From Cupriavidus oxalaticus (GTDB lineage: Bacteria > Pseudomonadota > Gammaproteobacteria > Burkholderiales > Burkholderiaceae), in the NCBI RefSeq assembly GCF_016894385.1, contig NZ_CP069812.1, forward strand, positions 3,729,001 to 3,793,000: 64,000 nucleotides of DNA, read 5' to 3'. The notes below the pieces were generated by a model that made no database searches, was not told the DNA's origin, and worked only from the letters and a program-made list of their open reading frames with translations. Each line of letters opens with the position of its first letter. Within the stretch, counting starts at the first letter, position 1. Below, one piece after another: positions 17,504 to 26,531 of the stretch. Position numbers and translations under genes: made by a program.

Positions 17504-18712
17504 TTACTTCTTCAACATCGCGCACTTCGACTCGGCCACCGTCGTAAATGCCTGGTCGCCCGGGATGGTTGCCACCACCTTCAGGTAATCCCACGGCTTC
17601 TTCGACTCGGCCGCGGTCTTCACCTGCATCAGGTACATGTCGTGGATGCCACGGCCGTCCTGGCGGATATAGCCCTTGGTGTAGAAGTCGTTGATCTTCA
17701 TCTTCTTCAGCTCGGCCATGACCTTGTCCGGATCGTCGGTCTTGGCGGCTTCCACCGCCTTCAGGTAGGTGCTGGCCGCCGAATAGTCCGCCGCCTGCAG
17801 GCTGCTAGGCATCTTCTTCATCTTGCTGAAGAAGCGGTTGGCGAACTTGCGGGTGTCGTCGTTCATGTCCCAGTACCAGCTGTCGGTCATCAGCAGGCCT
17901 TCGGTGTTCTTCAGGCCCAGGCTATGGATATCGTTGATGAACATCAGCAGGCCGGCGATCTTCATCGACTTGGTGATGCCGAATTCCTTGGCCGCCTTGA
18001 TCGCGTTGATGGTGTCGCCACCGGCGTTGGCCAGGCCCAGGATCTGCGCCTTGGACGACTGCGCCTGCAGCAGGAACGACGAGAAGTCCGACGCCGACAG
18101 CGGATGGCGCACCTGCCCCGCCACCGTGCCGCCGTTGGCCTTCACCACCGCGGCGGTGTCGCTTTCCAGCGAGTGGCCGAAGGCGTAGTCGGCGGTCAGG
18201 AAGAACCACGACTTGCCGCCCTGCTTGACCACCGCGCTGCCGGTGCCCTTGGCCAGCGCCACCGTGTCATAGGCGTAGTGCACCGTGTACGGCGAGCACT
18301 CTTCGTTGGTCAGGCGCGCGGTGCCGGCGCCGATGTTGATGTAGACGCGCTTCTTTTCCGAGGCGACCTTGTTCATTGCCAGCGCGGTGCCCGAGTTGGT
18401 GCCGCCCAGCAGCATGTCCAGGCCCTGCTGGTCCATCCATTCGCGCGCCTTGGAGGCGGCGATATCCGCCTTGTTCTGGTGGTCGGCGGAAACGATCTCG
18501 ATGGGCTTGCCCAGTACCTTGCCGCCGTGGTCCTCGATCGCCATCTTGATGGCTTCCAGGCCGCCGGGGCCGTCGATGTCGGCGTACAGGCCCGACATGT
18601 CGGTGATATAGCCGATCTTTACGGTGTCGCCGGATACCTGCGCGGCAGCGCCGAACGAAACCGCACCCATGGCAATGGCCGCCATCGCGGCCGCGAGCCG
18701 AGTCTTCTTCAT
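17504..18712 (-). CDS. Liv-type ABC transporter periplasmic substrate-binding protein
   Basis: This 402-residue receptor of the second Liv system has a signal peptide ([16 protein letters not shown]... ending FGAAAQ) and then [23 protein letters not shown]. It matches the ABC-type periplasmic subgroup in Burkholderiales that contains [18 protein letters not shown] and [15 protein letters not shown]. The ATG at 18712 has a purine-rich GGAGACAAAGAG leader. It sits between livF and livH in the operon. The ligand is not known. Confidence 0.92.
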   Translation of the reverse strand: MKKTRLAAAMAAIAMGAVSFGAAAQVSGDTVKIGYITDMSGLYADIDGPGGLEAIKMAIEDHGGKVLGKPIEIVSADHQNKADIAASKAREWMDQQGLDMLLGGTNSGTALAMNKVASEKKRVYINIGAGTARLTNEECSPYTVHYAYDTVALAKGTGSAVVKQGGKSWFFLTADYAFGHSLESDTAAVVKANGGTVAGQVRHPLSASDFSSFLLQAQSSKAQILGLANAGGDTINAIKAAKEFGITKSMKIAGLLMFINDIHSLGLKNTEGLLMTDSWYWDMNDDTRKFANRFFSKMKKMPSSLQAADYSAASTYLKAVEAAKTDDPDKVMAELKKMKINDFYTKGYIRQDGRGIHDMYLMQVKTAAESKKPWDYLKVVATIPGDQAFTTVAESKCAMLKK

Positions 18713-18787
18713 CTCTTTGTCTCCTGATTTGCGGCGGCGTGCGCCACCCGTTCCTGCCAAACAGCAATCATCGATCCCGGATCAGGA

Positions 18788-19522
18788 TCAGACCCCGAGC
18801 AGTTCGTGCAGCACCGGCATCTTGGCTTCCAGCTCATTGGCCGCGAAGCGTTCGACGATGCTGCCGTGCTCCATCACGTAGAAGCGGTCGGCCAGCGGCG
18901 CGGCGAAACGGAAGTTCTGCTCCACCATCACCACCGTGTACCCCTTCTGCTTGAGCATCAGGATCATGCGCGCGAGCGCCTGCACGATCACCGGTGCCAG
19001 CCCTTCCGAGATTTCATCGAGCAGCAGCAGGTTCGCGCCGGTGCGCAGGATGCGCCCGACCGCCAGCATCTGCTGCTCGCCGCCGGAAAGACGCGTGCCC
19101 TGGCTCTGGCGGCGCTCCTTCAGGTTCGGGAACATCTCGTAGATCTCGGCCTCGCTCATGCCCTGGCTGGTGTCGGCCCCCTTGAGCACCGGCGGCAGCA
19201 TCAGGTTCTCTTCGCACGACAGGCTGGAGAAAATCGCGCGCTCCTCCGGGCAATAGCCGATGCCATAGTGCGCGATCTTGTGCGTCGGCAGGCCGATGGT
19301 CTCGTGGCCATTGACCTTGATCGAGCCCTTGCGCGCGCCGGTCAGGCCCATGATCGCGCGCAGCGTGGTGGTGCGCCCGGCGCCGTTGCGGCCCAGCAGG
19401 GTCACCACTTCGCCGCGGTTCACGGTGAGGTCGACGCCGTGCAGGATGTGCGATTCGCCGTACCAGGCCTGCAGGCCCTTGATTGCGAGGGCGGGCGTGT
19501 TGTTCGTGCTCATCGTACTCAT
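18788..19522 (-). CDS. livF: LivF-type ATPase with Arg in the Walker A motif
   Basis: A 244-residue LivF-family ATPase. The signature LSGGEQQMLAVGRIL, Walker B LLLLDEISEGLAP and the switch region are intact. The Walker A loop reads GRNGAGRTT: the normally invariant lysine is arginine (residue 50, codon CGC at 19373-19375). The start at 19522 (MSTMSTNN) is 16 bp after the livG stop with GGGGGAT upstream; ATG 19513 is an alternative. Because the rest of the protein is well conserved, the change looks tolerated rather than a sign of decay, but ATP hydrolysis at this site may be reduced. Confidence 0.92.
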   Translation of the reverse strand: MSTMSTNNTPALAIKGLQAWYGESHILHGVDLTVNRGEVVTLLGRNGAGRTTTLRAIMGLTGARKGSIKVNGHETIGLPTHKIAHYGIGYCPEERAIFSSLSCEENLMLPPVLKGADTSQGMSEAEIYEMFPNLKERRQSQGTRLSGGEQQMLAVGRILRTGANLLLLDEISEGLAPVIVQALARMILMLKQKGYTVVMVEQNFRFAAPLADRFYVMEHGSIVERFAANELEAKMPVLHELLGV

Positions 19523-19538
19523 TTGCTCATCCCCCGCT

Positions 19539-20315
19539 TCAGTGCGCGCCCTGCAGCTCGGCATCGGCCGTGCCCATGTAGGCTTCCATCACGCGCGGGT
19601 CCTTCGACACCTCGGCGTAAGGGCCCTCGGCCAGGATCGCGCCACGCTGCAGCACGGTGATCTTGTCGGCGATCGACGAGACCACGCTCATGTTGTGCTC
19701 GACCATCAAAATGGTGCGGCCGGCGGAGACCTTCTTGATCAGCTGCGTGACGCGGTCCACGTCCTCGTGGCCCATGCCCTGCGTGGGCTCGTCGAGCAGC
19801 ATCAGCTCGGGCTCCATCGCCAGCGTGGTGGCGATCTCCAGCGCGCGCTTGCGCCCGTATGGCAGGTTCACCGTCAGCGTCCGCGCGAACTCGGTCAGCC
19901 CCACCTGCTCGAGCAGCTCGATGGCGCGGTCGTTGAGCACATCGAGCGAGCGCTCGCTGCGCCAGAACTGGTACGCCGTGCCGAGTTGCCGCTGCAGCCC
20001 GATGCGCACGTTCTCCATCACCGTCAGGTGCGGGAACACGGCCGAGATCTGGAACGAACGGATCACGCCGCGGCGCGCGATCTGCGCGGGCTTTTCGCGG
20101 GTGATGTCGATGCCGTTGAATACGATGGTGCCGGTGGTCGGCTCCAGGAACTTGGTGAGCAGGTTGAAGCAAGTGGTCTTGCCTGCGCCGTTGGGGCCGA
20201 TCAATGCATGGATCGAGCCGCGGCGCACCTGTAGGTTGACGTCGCTCACCGCGGTGAACCCCTTGAACTCCTTGGTGAGGTTCCGCGTTTCCAGGATGGT
20301 TTCCTGCTGGTTCAT
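19539..20315 (-). CDS. livG: Branched-chain amino acid type ABC transporter, ATP-binding protein LivG
   Basis: First gene of the second Liv operon. The 258-residue protein has Walker A GPNGAGKTTCFN with the normal lysine, the LivG signature region LPYGRKRALEIATTL in place of a canonical LSGGQ, and Walker B LMLLDEPTQGMGHEDV. It starts MNQQETILETRNLTKEF at 20315, with GGAGACATG providing the ribosome site. It would form the ATPase heterodimer with the downstream LivF, so one canonical and one lysine-less site would be present in the complex. Confidence 0.93.
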   Translation of the reverse strand: MNQQETILETRNLTKEFKGFTAVSDVNLQVRRGSIHALIGPNGAGKTTCFNLLTKFLEPTTGTIVFNGIDITREKPAQIARRGVIRSFQISAVFPHLTVMENVRIGLQRQLGTAYQFWRSERSLDVLNDRAIELLEQVGLTEFARTLTVNLPYGRKRALEIATTLAMEPELMLLDEPTQGMGHEDVDRVTQLIKKVSAGRTILMVEHNMSVVSSIADKITVLQRGAILAEGPYAEVSKDPRVMEAYMGTADAELQGAH

Positions 20316-20676
20316 GTCTCCTGCCCGCCCTTCGTTGTACGCCGGGTGATGCCCGGCACTGACTGATGGTCCGAACCGGCCTGTAGGCCCTGTGCCGCGT
20401 CCGTCAGGCACGTCCGTGGTCGCGGCGTGCTGCGGTGTCTTTGTCATGGCTGTGCGGGGCGGCTCCCGCCGGAGAACAGGGGCACGCACAATGTGCTGCC
20501 CGCGCATCCTCCGAGGCGTCTATTGTGTGCGCCTGTTGCATCGCAAAACATCGGGGTTTGCACTATGAAACATGAACCAAGTGTCAGTTTTTTTGCAGGC
20601 GCACATGATCAGCAAACGCCACCTGGCGCCTGCGCGCTTCTGCCCGCGATTCCCCATGCTGCGCAGCCTGCCGCCT
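20316..20676. other. Intergenic region upstream of the second Liv operon
   Basis: These 361 bp separate the divergent ends of livG (start) and the GMC oxidoreductase gene (stop). No convincing gene was found. The promoter of the livG operon must lie here; an AT-richer patch around 20530-20605 is the likeliest place, but no clear promoter pair could be named. Confidence 0.45.
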
Positions 20677-22341
20677 TCAGGCGCTTTCCGCCGCGGCGAG
20701 TGGCGCCGGCGCCATCACTCCCGCGGCTCCCGCGCCGCGCCGGCGGTCTTCGCGGATCATGTCGCTGGCGCGTTCGGCAATCATGATGGTTGGCGAATTG
20801 GTATTGCCCGAGGTGATCAGCGGCATCACCGAGGCATCGACCACACGCAGTCCCTCGATGCCGAACACCCGCAGCCGGTTGTCGACCACCGCCATGCCGT
20901 CGTCGCCGCGCCCCATCTTGCAGGTGCCGACGGGATGGAAGATGGTGGTGCCGATGCTGCCGGCGGCTTCGGCCAGCTCTTCGTCGGTCTGGAACGCGGC
21001 ACCCGGCAGGTATTCCTCGGGCTGGTACGGCGCCAGCGCCGGCGATGCCACGATGCGGCGTGTCAGGCGCAGCGAATCGGCGGCGACACGCCGGTCTTCG
21101 TCGGTCGACAGGTAGTTGGGCGCGATCACCGGCGCGTCGCGGAAATCGGCGCTGCGCGCATGCACGCTGCCGCGCGACGTCGGCCGCAGGTTGCAGGCGC
21201 TGGCGGTGAAGGCATTGAATGCGTGCAGCGGATCGCCGAACTTGTCGAGCGACAGCGGCTGCACGTGGTACTCCACGTTGGGCCGCGCCTGCGACGGATC
21301 CGAGCGCGCGAATGCGCCCAGTTGCGACGGCGCCATGCTCATCGGCCCGCTCTGGTTGAAGGCGTACTCGACACCGATGCACAGCTTGCCCCACAGGCTG
21401 GAGGCCCGCGTGTTGAGCGTACGCACGCCGTTGACCTTGACCACGGTGCGCAGCTGCAGGTGGTCCTGCAGGTTTTCGCCCACGCCGGGCAGGGCGTGGC
21501 GTACGTCAATGCCGAGTCCGCGCAGCCGTTCCGGCTGGCCGATGCCGGACAGCTCCAGCAGCTGCGGCGTATTGACCGCACCGGCAGAGAGGATGACTTC
21601 ATGCCGCGCTGCCGCGGCATGCGGCTGCCCGCCGCCAATATATTTCACGCCAGTGCAGCGGCGCCCATCGAAGGTGAGCGCGCTGACTTGCGCGCCGGTG
21701 ACGATGGTCAGGTTCGGGCGCTCCGACGCGCGCCGCAGGAAGGCCTTGGCGGTGTTCCAGCGGATGCCGCGGCGCTGGTTCACTTCAAAGTAGCCGACGC
21801 CGAAGTTGTCGCCCTGGTTGAAGTCCTCGGTACGCGGGATGCCGGCCTGTTCCGCCGCATCGGCAAAGCGCTCGAGGATGTCCCAGCGCAGCCGCTGCGC
21901 TTCGACGCGCCACTCGCCATGGGCGCCATGGAATTCGCTCGGGCCGCGGTGGTGGTCTTCGCAGCGTTTGAACAGCGGGAGCACGTTGTCCCATTTCCAG
22001 CCGTCGTCACCGGACAGGCGGGCCCAGTCGTCATAGTCTTCGCGCTGGCCGCGCATGTAGATCATGCCGTTGATCGAAGAACATCCGCCCAGCACGCGGC
22101 CGCGGGGATAGCCCAGCGAGCGGCCGTTCAGGCCGGCTTCGGCTTCGGTGCGGTAGAGCCAGTCCGTGCGGGGGTTGCCGATGCAGTACAGGTAGCCTAC
22201 CGGGATGTGGATCCAGTGGTAGTCATCTTTGCCGCCGGCTTCCAGCAGCAGGACGTTGATGTCCGGGTCCTGGGTCAGGCGGTTTGCCAGGACACAGCCG
22301 GCTGAGCCGGCGCCAACGATGATGTAGTCGAATGTATCCAT
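20677..22341 (-). CDS. GMC family FAD-dependent oxidoreductase (choline dehydrogenase-like)
   Basis: GMC enzymes oxidise alcohols to aldehydes with FAD. The 554-residue protein opens with the dinucleotide motif YIIVGAGSAGCVLANRL, then the GMC signature GRVLGGCSSINGMIYMRG, and ends with the catalytic region HPVGTCKMG and SGNTNSPTIMIAERA, which carry the active-site histidine and asparagine. The start MDTFDYI at 22341 is favoured over an in-frame upstream start because it places the FAD motif at the expected distance. It follows mmsA on the same strand by about 60 bp, so an alcohol-to-aldehyde-to-acyl-CoA route is possible; the substrate is unknown. Confidence 0.9.
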   Translation of the reverse strand: MDTFDYIIVGAGSAGCVLANRLTQDPDINVLLLEAGGKDDYHWIHIPVGYLYCIGNPRTDWLYRTEAEAGLNGRSLGYPRGRVLGGCSSINGMIYMRGQREDYDDWARLSGDDGWKWDNVLPLFKRCEDHHRGPSEFHGAHGEWRVEAQRLRWDILERFADAAEQAGIPRTEDFNQGDNFGVGYFEVNQRRGIRWNTAKAFLRRASERPNLTIVTGAQVSALTFDGRRCTGVKYIGGGQPHAAAARHEVILSAGAVNTPQLLELSGIGQPERLRGLGIDVRHALPGVGENLQDHLQLRTVVKVNGVRTLNTRASSLWGKLCIGVEYAFNQSGPMSMAPSQLGAFARSDPSQARPNVEYHVQPLSLDKFGDPLHAFNAFTASACNLRPTSRGSVHARSADFRDAPVIAPNYLSTDEDRRVAADSLRLTRRIVASPALAPYQPEEYLPGAAFQTDEELAEAAGSIGTTIFHPVGTCKMGRGDDGMAVVDNRLRVFGIEGLRVVDASVMPLITSGNTNSPTIMIAERASDMIREDRRRGAGAAGVMAPAPLAAAESA

Positions 22342-22404
22342 GGCTTTCTTGTGGTTGGGATGCGTGCTTTGTGGCCGCAGCAAAAACACAAAGCAATCAA
22401 GACC

Positions 22405-23931
22405 TTACTTGGCCACCGGCATCGTAAACTCTGCCCCCTTGGCAATGGAATCCGGCCACCGCTGCATCACGCTCTTGTAGCGCGTGTAGAACCGCACCCC
22501 TTCTTCCCCATAGGCATGGTGGTCCCCAAACAACGACCGCTTCCATCCACCAAATGAATGCCAGGCCATCGGAACAGGGATGGGAACATTAATCCCAACC
22601 ATACCTATCTGTATCTGCCGGGCAAACGCCCGCGCAATCCCACCGTCGCTGGTATAGCAAGACACCCCATTGCCGAACTCATGCGCATTGATCAGTGCAA
22701 CGGCTTCGGCAAAGTCATGCACCCGCACCACCGACAGCACCGGCCCGAAAATCTCTTCCTTGTAGATGGTCATGTCGGGCTTCACATGGTCGAACAGCGT
22801 GCCGCCGACATAGAACCCGTTCTCATGCCCGTCGACCTTGTGCCCCCGCCCATCGGTCACCAGCGTCGCCCCTTCTTCCACGCCTTTGGCGATATACCCC
22901 TCCACCTTGGCCTTGTGCGCCCCGGTCACCAGCGGACCCATTTCGGCGTCCGACTCCATGCCGTTGCGGATCTTCAGCGCACGCGCGCGCTCCGCCAGCC
23001 GCGGCACCAGCTTGTCCGCGACGTCACCGACGGCCACGGCAACGGAAATCGCCATGCAGCGCTCGCCAGCCGACCCATAGGCCGCACCGATCAGCGCATC
23101 GACCGCCTGGTCGAGATCCGCATCAGGCATCACCACCAGGTGGTTCTTGGCCCCGCCCAGCGCCTGCACCCGCTTGCCGTGCTTCGTCCCTTCCGTATAG
23201 ATGTACTCGGCAATCGGCGTCGAGCCGACGAACGACAACGCCTGCACGTCCGGATGCGCCAGCAGCGCATCGACTGCTTCCTTGTCCCCCTGCACGACGT
23301 TGAACACGCCATCGGGCAAGCCGGCCTGCCGCAGCAGATCGGCAATCAGCAAGCTCGGCGACGGATCCCGCTCCGACGGCTTCAGCACGAAGGTATTGCC
23401 GCATGCCAGCGCCACCGGGAACATCCACATCGGCACCATCACCGGGAAGTTGAACGGCGTGATCCCCGCCACCACGCCCAGCGGCTGGCGCAGGTTCCAG
23501 TTGTCGATGCCGCCGCCGACGTTGTCGGTGAAATCGGTCTTCAGCAGGTTGGGAATGCCGCAGGCAAACTCCACCACCTCGATGCCGCGCGTGACTTCGC
23601 CCTTGGCGTCGGAGAACACCTTGCCATGCTCGCGCGTGATCAGCGCGGCCAGGTCGTCGTGGTGCTGGTCGAGCAGTTCCTTGAACTTGAACAGGATGCG
23701 CGCACGGCGCAGCGGCGGGGTCTCGGACCAGGCCGGAAAGGCGGCCTTGGCGGCGGCCACCGCGTCGGCAACGTCCTGCGTGGTGCCGAGCGCCACGCGC
23801 GCGGCAACTTCGCCGATCGCAGGGTTAAAGATATCGGCCAGGCGTTGCGACGCGCCACGCGTCTGCCGGCCCCCGATGAAATGTCCAACGGTAGTTTGCA
23901 CAGCGCTGGCTTCTGCAAGGATGTCTTCCAC
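22405..23931 (-). CDS. mmsA: CoA-acylating methylmalonate-semialdehyde dehydrogenase
   Basis: MmsA converts methylmalonate semialdehyde or malonate semialdehyde to propionyl- or acetyl-CoA in valine, beta-alanine and inositol catabolism. The protein of about 508 residues has the aldehyde dehydrogenase fold with [19 protein letters not shown], the cofactor motif [13 protein letters not shown], and the active-site stretch [18 protein letters not shown] with the catalytic cysteine; GERCM is typical of this subfamily. The GTG at 23931 is chosen because AGGAG lies 5 nt upstream; another GTG is 6 bp earlier. A divergent LysR gene probably regulates it. Confidence 0.93.
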   Translation of the reverse strand: MEDILAEASAVQTTVGHFIGGRQTRGASQRLADIFNPAIGEVAARVALGTTQDVADAVAAAKAAFPAWSETPPLRRARILFKFKELLDQHHDDLAALITREHGKVFSDAKGEVTRGIEVVEFACGIPNLLKTDFTDNVGGGIDNWNLRQPLGVVAGITPFNFPVMVPMWMFPVALACGNTFVLKPSERDPSPSLLIADLLRQAGLPDGVFNVVQGDKEAVDALLAHPDVQALSFVGSTPIAEYIYTEGTKHGKRVQALGGAKNHLVVMPDADLDQAVDALIGAAYGSAGERCMAISVAVAVGDVADKLVPRLAERARALKIRNGMESDAEMGPLVTGAHKAKVEGYIAKGVEEGATLVTDGRGHKVDGHENGFYVGGTLFDHVKPDMTIYKEEIFGPVLSVVRVHDFAEAVALINAHEFGNGVSCYTSDGGIARAFARQIQIGMVGINVPIPVPMAWHSFGGWKRSLFGDHHAYGEEGVRFYTRYKSVMQRWPDSIAKGAEFTMPVAK

Positions 23932-24153
23932 TTCCACTCCTGCTTGATACTGGATATCGAGGATCGGCCCCCATCATTGCGCGCGGTAATAACATCGCCG
24001 CAACATCGTCTGCCGCGCATGGCGCAGACGGGCCGTGATGAGCGCAAGCTTGGTGCAGTTGCACCGCCCCGTCCAATGATTTATCGTCAAGCGCAATATA
24101 AGCCGCGCTAAATATTGCGCCGCACCACCGGCCATCGAACCGCCCCCATTGCC

Positions 24154-25041
24154 TTGGACCTCCACCACCTGCGCGCATTCGTCGCCGTCGCCCGCGAGGG
24201 CAACCTCACCCGCGCCGCGCAGCGGCTGCACCTGACGCAGCCCGCGGTCAGCCTGCAGCTCAAGGCGCTGCAGTCGGCGTGGCATATCAAGCTGTTCGAA
24301 CGCACCGCCGCCGGCCTGACACTGACCGCGGACGGCGCCGCGTTGCTGCCGCTGGCCGAACGCATCCTCGACGGCGTCGGCGACCTGCAGCACACCGTCA
24401 ATGCCATGCATCACACGGTGCGCGGGCGCCTGGCGATCGGCACCATCCTCGACCCGGAATTCACGCGGCTGGGACCGATGCTGCGCACGCTGGTCGAGCG
24501 CCATCCGCAGATCGGCACGGAACTGCGCCATGGCATGTCAGGCTGGGTGCTGCAACAGGTACGCAGTGGCGCGCTCGATGTCGGCTTCTACCTCGGCCAG
24601 CCGCCCGACGCGAGCTTCCATGCGCTCACGCTGACGCCCTTCTCTTACTACGTGGTGGCGCCCAAGGGCTGGAAGGAGCGCACCGCGCTGCGCTCATGGG
24701 CGCAGCTGGCGACACTGCCGTGGATCTGGACGCCGCCCGAGTCGGCGCATAACCGCCTGCTGTGCGAGCGCTTCGCGCAGGCGGGCGTCGACGCGGCCGG
24801 CGTACCCAAGGTGGCGCACGTGGACCAGGAAGCGTCGATGCTGGATTTGGTCCGGTCCGGCGTGGGACTGTCGCTGGTGCGCGATTCGATTGCGCTGCGC
24901 GAGTCGCATGCGCACGGACTGGCGATCGTCGAGGGCATGTCGGTGCAGACTGAGCTGACGCTGGTGTGCCTGGCAACGCGCCGCGACGACCCGGTGGTGG
25001 CCGCGGTGTTCGGCGTGGCGGAGTCGGTGTTCCGGACTTAG
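24154..25041 (+). CDS. LysR family transcriptional regulator
   Basis: A LysR regulator divergent from mmsA. The helix-turn-helix is seen in LRAFVAVAREGNLTRAAQRLHLTQPAVSLQLKAL-type sequence (positions 5-40), followed by a substrate-binding domain. There is no good ATG; the TTG at 24154 gives the family-typical beginning MDLHHLRAF and 295 residues, while a TTG at 24115 would add 13 residues. Its 3' end overlaps the convergent hydrolase gene by 4 bp. It most likely controls mmsA and perhaps the GMC gene. Confidence 0.88.
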   Translation: MDLHHLRAFVAVAREGNLTRAAQRLHLTQPAVSLQLKALQSAWHIKLFERTAAGLTLTADGAALLPLAERILDGVGDLQHTVNAMHHTVRGRLAIGTILDPEFTRLGPMLRTLVERHPQIGTELRHGMSGWVLQQVRSGALDVGFYLGQPPDASFHALTLTPFSYYVVAPKGWKERTALRSWAQLATLPWIWTPPESAHNRLLCERFAQAGVDAAGVPKVAHVDQEASMLDLVRSGVGLSLVRDSIALRESHAHGLAIVEGMSVQTELTLVCLATRRDDPVVAAVFGVAESVFRT

Positions 25042-26000
25042 GCCGGTGGCGGCCTGGCGGTTGCAGAAGGTTGCAGGTGCCGCTGCAGCCAGTCGCTCAG
25101 CGCCGCGAACACTTCGCCACGCAGCGGCTGCGCTTCATTGAAGATCTCGTGGTAGCCGTGCGGATACCAGACCTCGTCGCGCAGGTCGGCCGGCGCATTG
25201 TCGAAGAAGCTGCGGCTGCCAGCCGGATCGACCACGCGGTCGGCGCCGCCGACCAGCATCAGCATCGGCGCCTCCAGCCGCGCGGCATCGGCCTGTGCCT
25301 GCGCCATGCCGCGGATAAAGCTCTCCAGCACGCTGGCGGTGATGGTGGTCTGCACCAGCGGGTCGGCGCGGTAGGCCGCCACCACGGCCGGGTCGTGCGA
25401 CAGGTGCCGCGCGTCGATCGGGTTGGGCACGCGCAGGCGCGGCGCCAGCGTCAGCAGCACGCGGTGCAGCGCCAGCACCGGCTGCGCCAGCCGCAGCGCC
25501 AGCGCGGGAGATGACAGCACCAGCGCGCGCACCGGGCGCACGCGCGCGGTGGCAAAGCGCGCCGCGATCAGCCCACCCATGCTGTGGCCGAGCAGGATCG
25601 GCAGTTCGTTCCAGCCATGCAGCGCGGCATCGTAGATCTCGGCCAGGTCCTCCAGATAGATGTCGGGATGATCGGCCACCATGCGCGCACCGCCGCTGGC
25701 GCCGTGGCCGCGCAGGTCGAATGCGCGCACGCGCAATCCCGATCCGCACAGCAGGTCGGCAACGTGCTGGTAGCGCCCGGCATGTTCGGCAAGCCCGTGC
25801 ACCAGCAGCACCGAGCCAAGCGGTTCCGCAAAGCGGCCGGGATCGGGGAGCCAGGTGCGCAGCAACAGTTCGGTGCCGTCGCGCATGCGCTGGCGGCTTG
25901 GCACGGGTGCGTGCGCAATGGCGGGGCCAGGGGCTGTAGCGGTGCCTGCGGCCTCGGCAGCGCCAGCGGAAGCCGGATCGTCCGTCATCGGTTGTGCCAT
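25038..26000 (-). CDS. Alpha/beta hydrolase, monoacylglycerol-lipase-like
   Basis: A 320-residue cytoplasmic hydrolase of the serine aminopeptidase S33 / Hydrolase_4 group. Seen are the oxyanion HG motif in LVHGLAEHAGRY, the nucleophile elbow GHSMGG, the aspartate in VGGADRVVDP, and the histidine in HGYHEIFNE. FDLRGHGASGG is characteristic of monoacylglycerol lipases and lysophospholipases. The first 35 or so residues are alanine/proline-rich and may be disordered. The gene is convergent with the LysR gene and not obviously part of an operon. Confidence 0.87.
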   Translation of the reverse strand: MAQPMTDDPASAGAAEAAGTATAPGPAIAHAPVPSRQRMRDGTELLLRTWLPDPGRFAEPLGSVLLVHGLAEHAGRYQHVADLLCGSGLRVRAFDLRGHGASGGARMVADHPDIYLEDLAEIYDAALHGWNELPILLGHSMGGLIAARFATARVRPVRALVLSSPALALRLAQPVLALHRVLLTLAPRLRVPNPIDARHLSHDPAVVAAYRADPLVQTTITASVLESFIRGMAQAQADAARLEAPMLMLVGGADRVVDPAGSRSFFDNAPADLRDEVWYPHGYHEIFNEAQPLRGEVFAALSDWLQRHLQPSATARPPPA

Positions 26001-26090
26001 GCGCTACGGTCTCCTCTGCGGCCGGACCGGCGTGTGCGCCGGCATTGTTCTTTGTCTTGCTGCGTGACTGCACCAAACGCCAAAAGGCGA

Positions 26091-26531
26091 TCAGTGACAG
26101 CCCTGTTCTTCCCGCGCCGCGTGGCACGCGTCGCCAGTGCCAGGCACATCCGCGATATCGGCCAGGATCGGGCAATCCGGCCGCTCGTCGCCGCTGCAAT
26201 GCTGCGCCAGCTGCCGCAACGTATCGCGCATCGCCGCCAGTTCAGCGATGCGCTGCTCCAGGTCGGCCACATGCCTCAGCGTCAGCGCCTTGACGTCGGC
26301 GCTGGCGCGGCCGCGGTCGCGCCACAGCGACAGCAGGTCGCGGATCTCGTCGAGCGAGAAGCCCAGATTACGGGCGCGCCGCACGAAGCGCAAGGTATGC
26401 ACCGCGCGTTCGTCATAGCGCCGGTAGCCGCCCTCGGTGCGCGGCGGTGTCTCCACCAGCCCGATCGATTCGTAGTGCCGGATCATCTTGGCCGACACGC
26501 CCGACGCTTGCGCCGCTTCGCCGATATTCAT
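26091..26531 (-). CDS. cueR: Cu(I)-responsive MerR family regulator CueR
   Basis: CueR senses Cu(I), Ag(I) or Au(I) and activates promoters with an over-long spacer. The 146-residue protein has the MerR helix-turn-helix ([21 protein letters not shown], residues 1-21), the GGYRRYDE wing, and the metal loop with Cys112 and Cys120, exactly the positions of the E. coli ligands. A further Cys and His occur near the C-terminus. The start ATG overlaps the copA stop as ATGA, so cueR is translated from the copA message and its level rises with copper. Confidence 0.95.
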   Translation of the reverse strand: MNIGEAAQASGVSAKMIRHYESIGLVETPPRTEGGYRRYDERAVHTLRFVRRARNLGFSLDEIRDLLSLWRDRGRASADVKALTLRHVADLEQRIAELAAMRDTLRQLAQHCSGDERPDCPILADIADVPGTGDACHAAREEQGCH

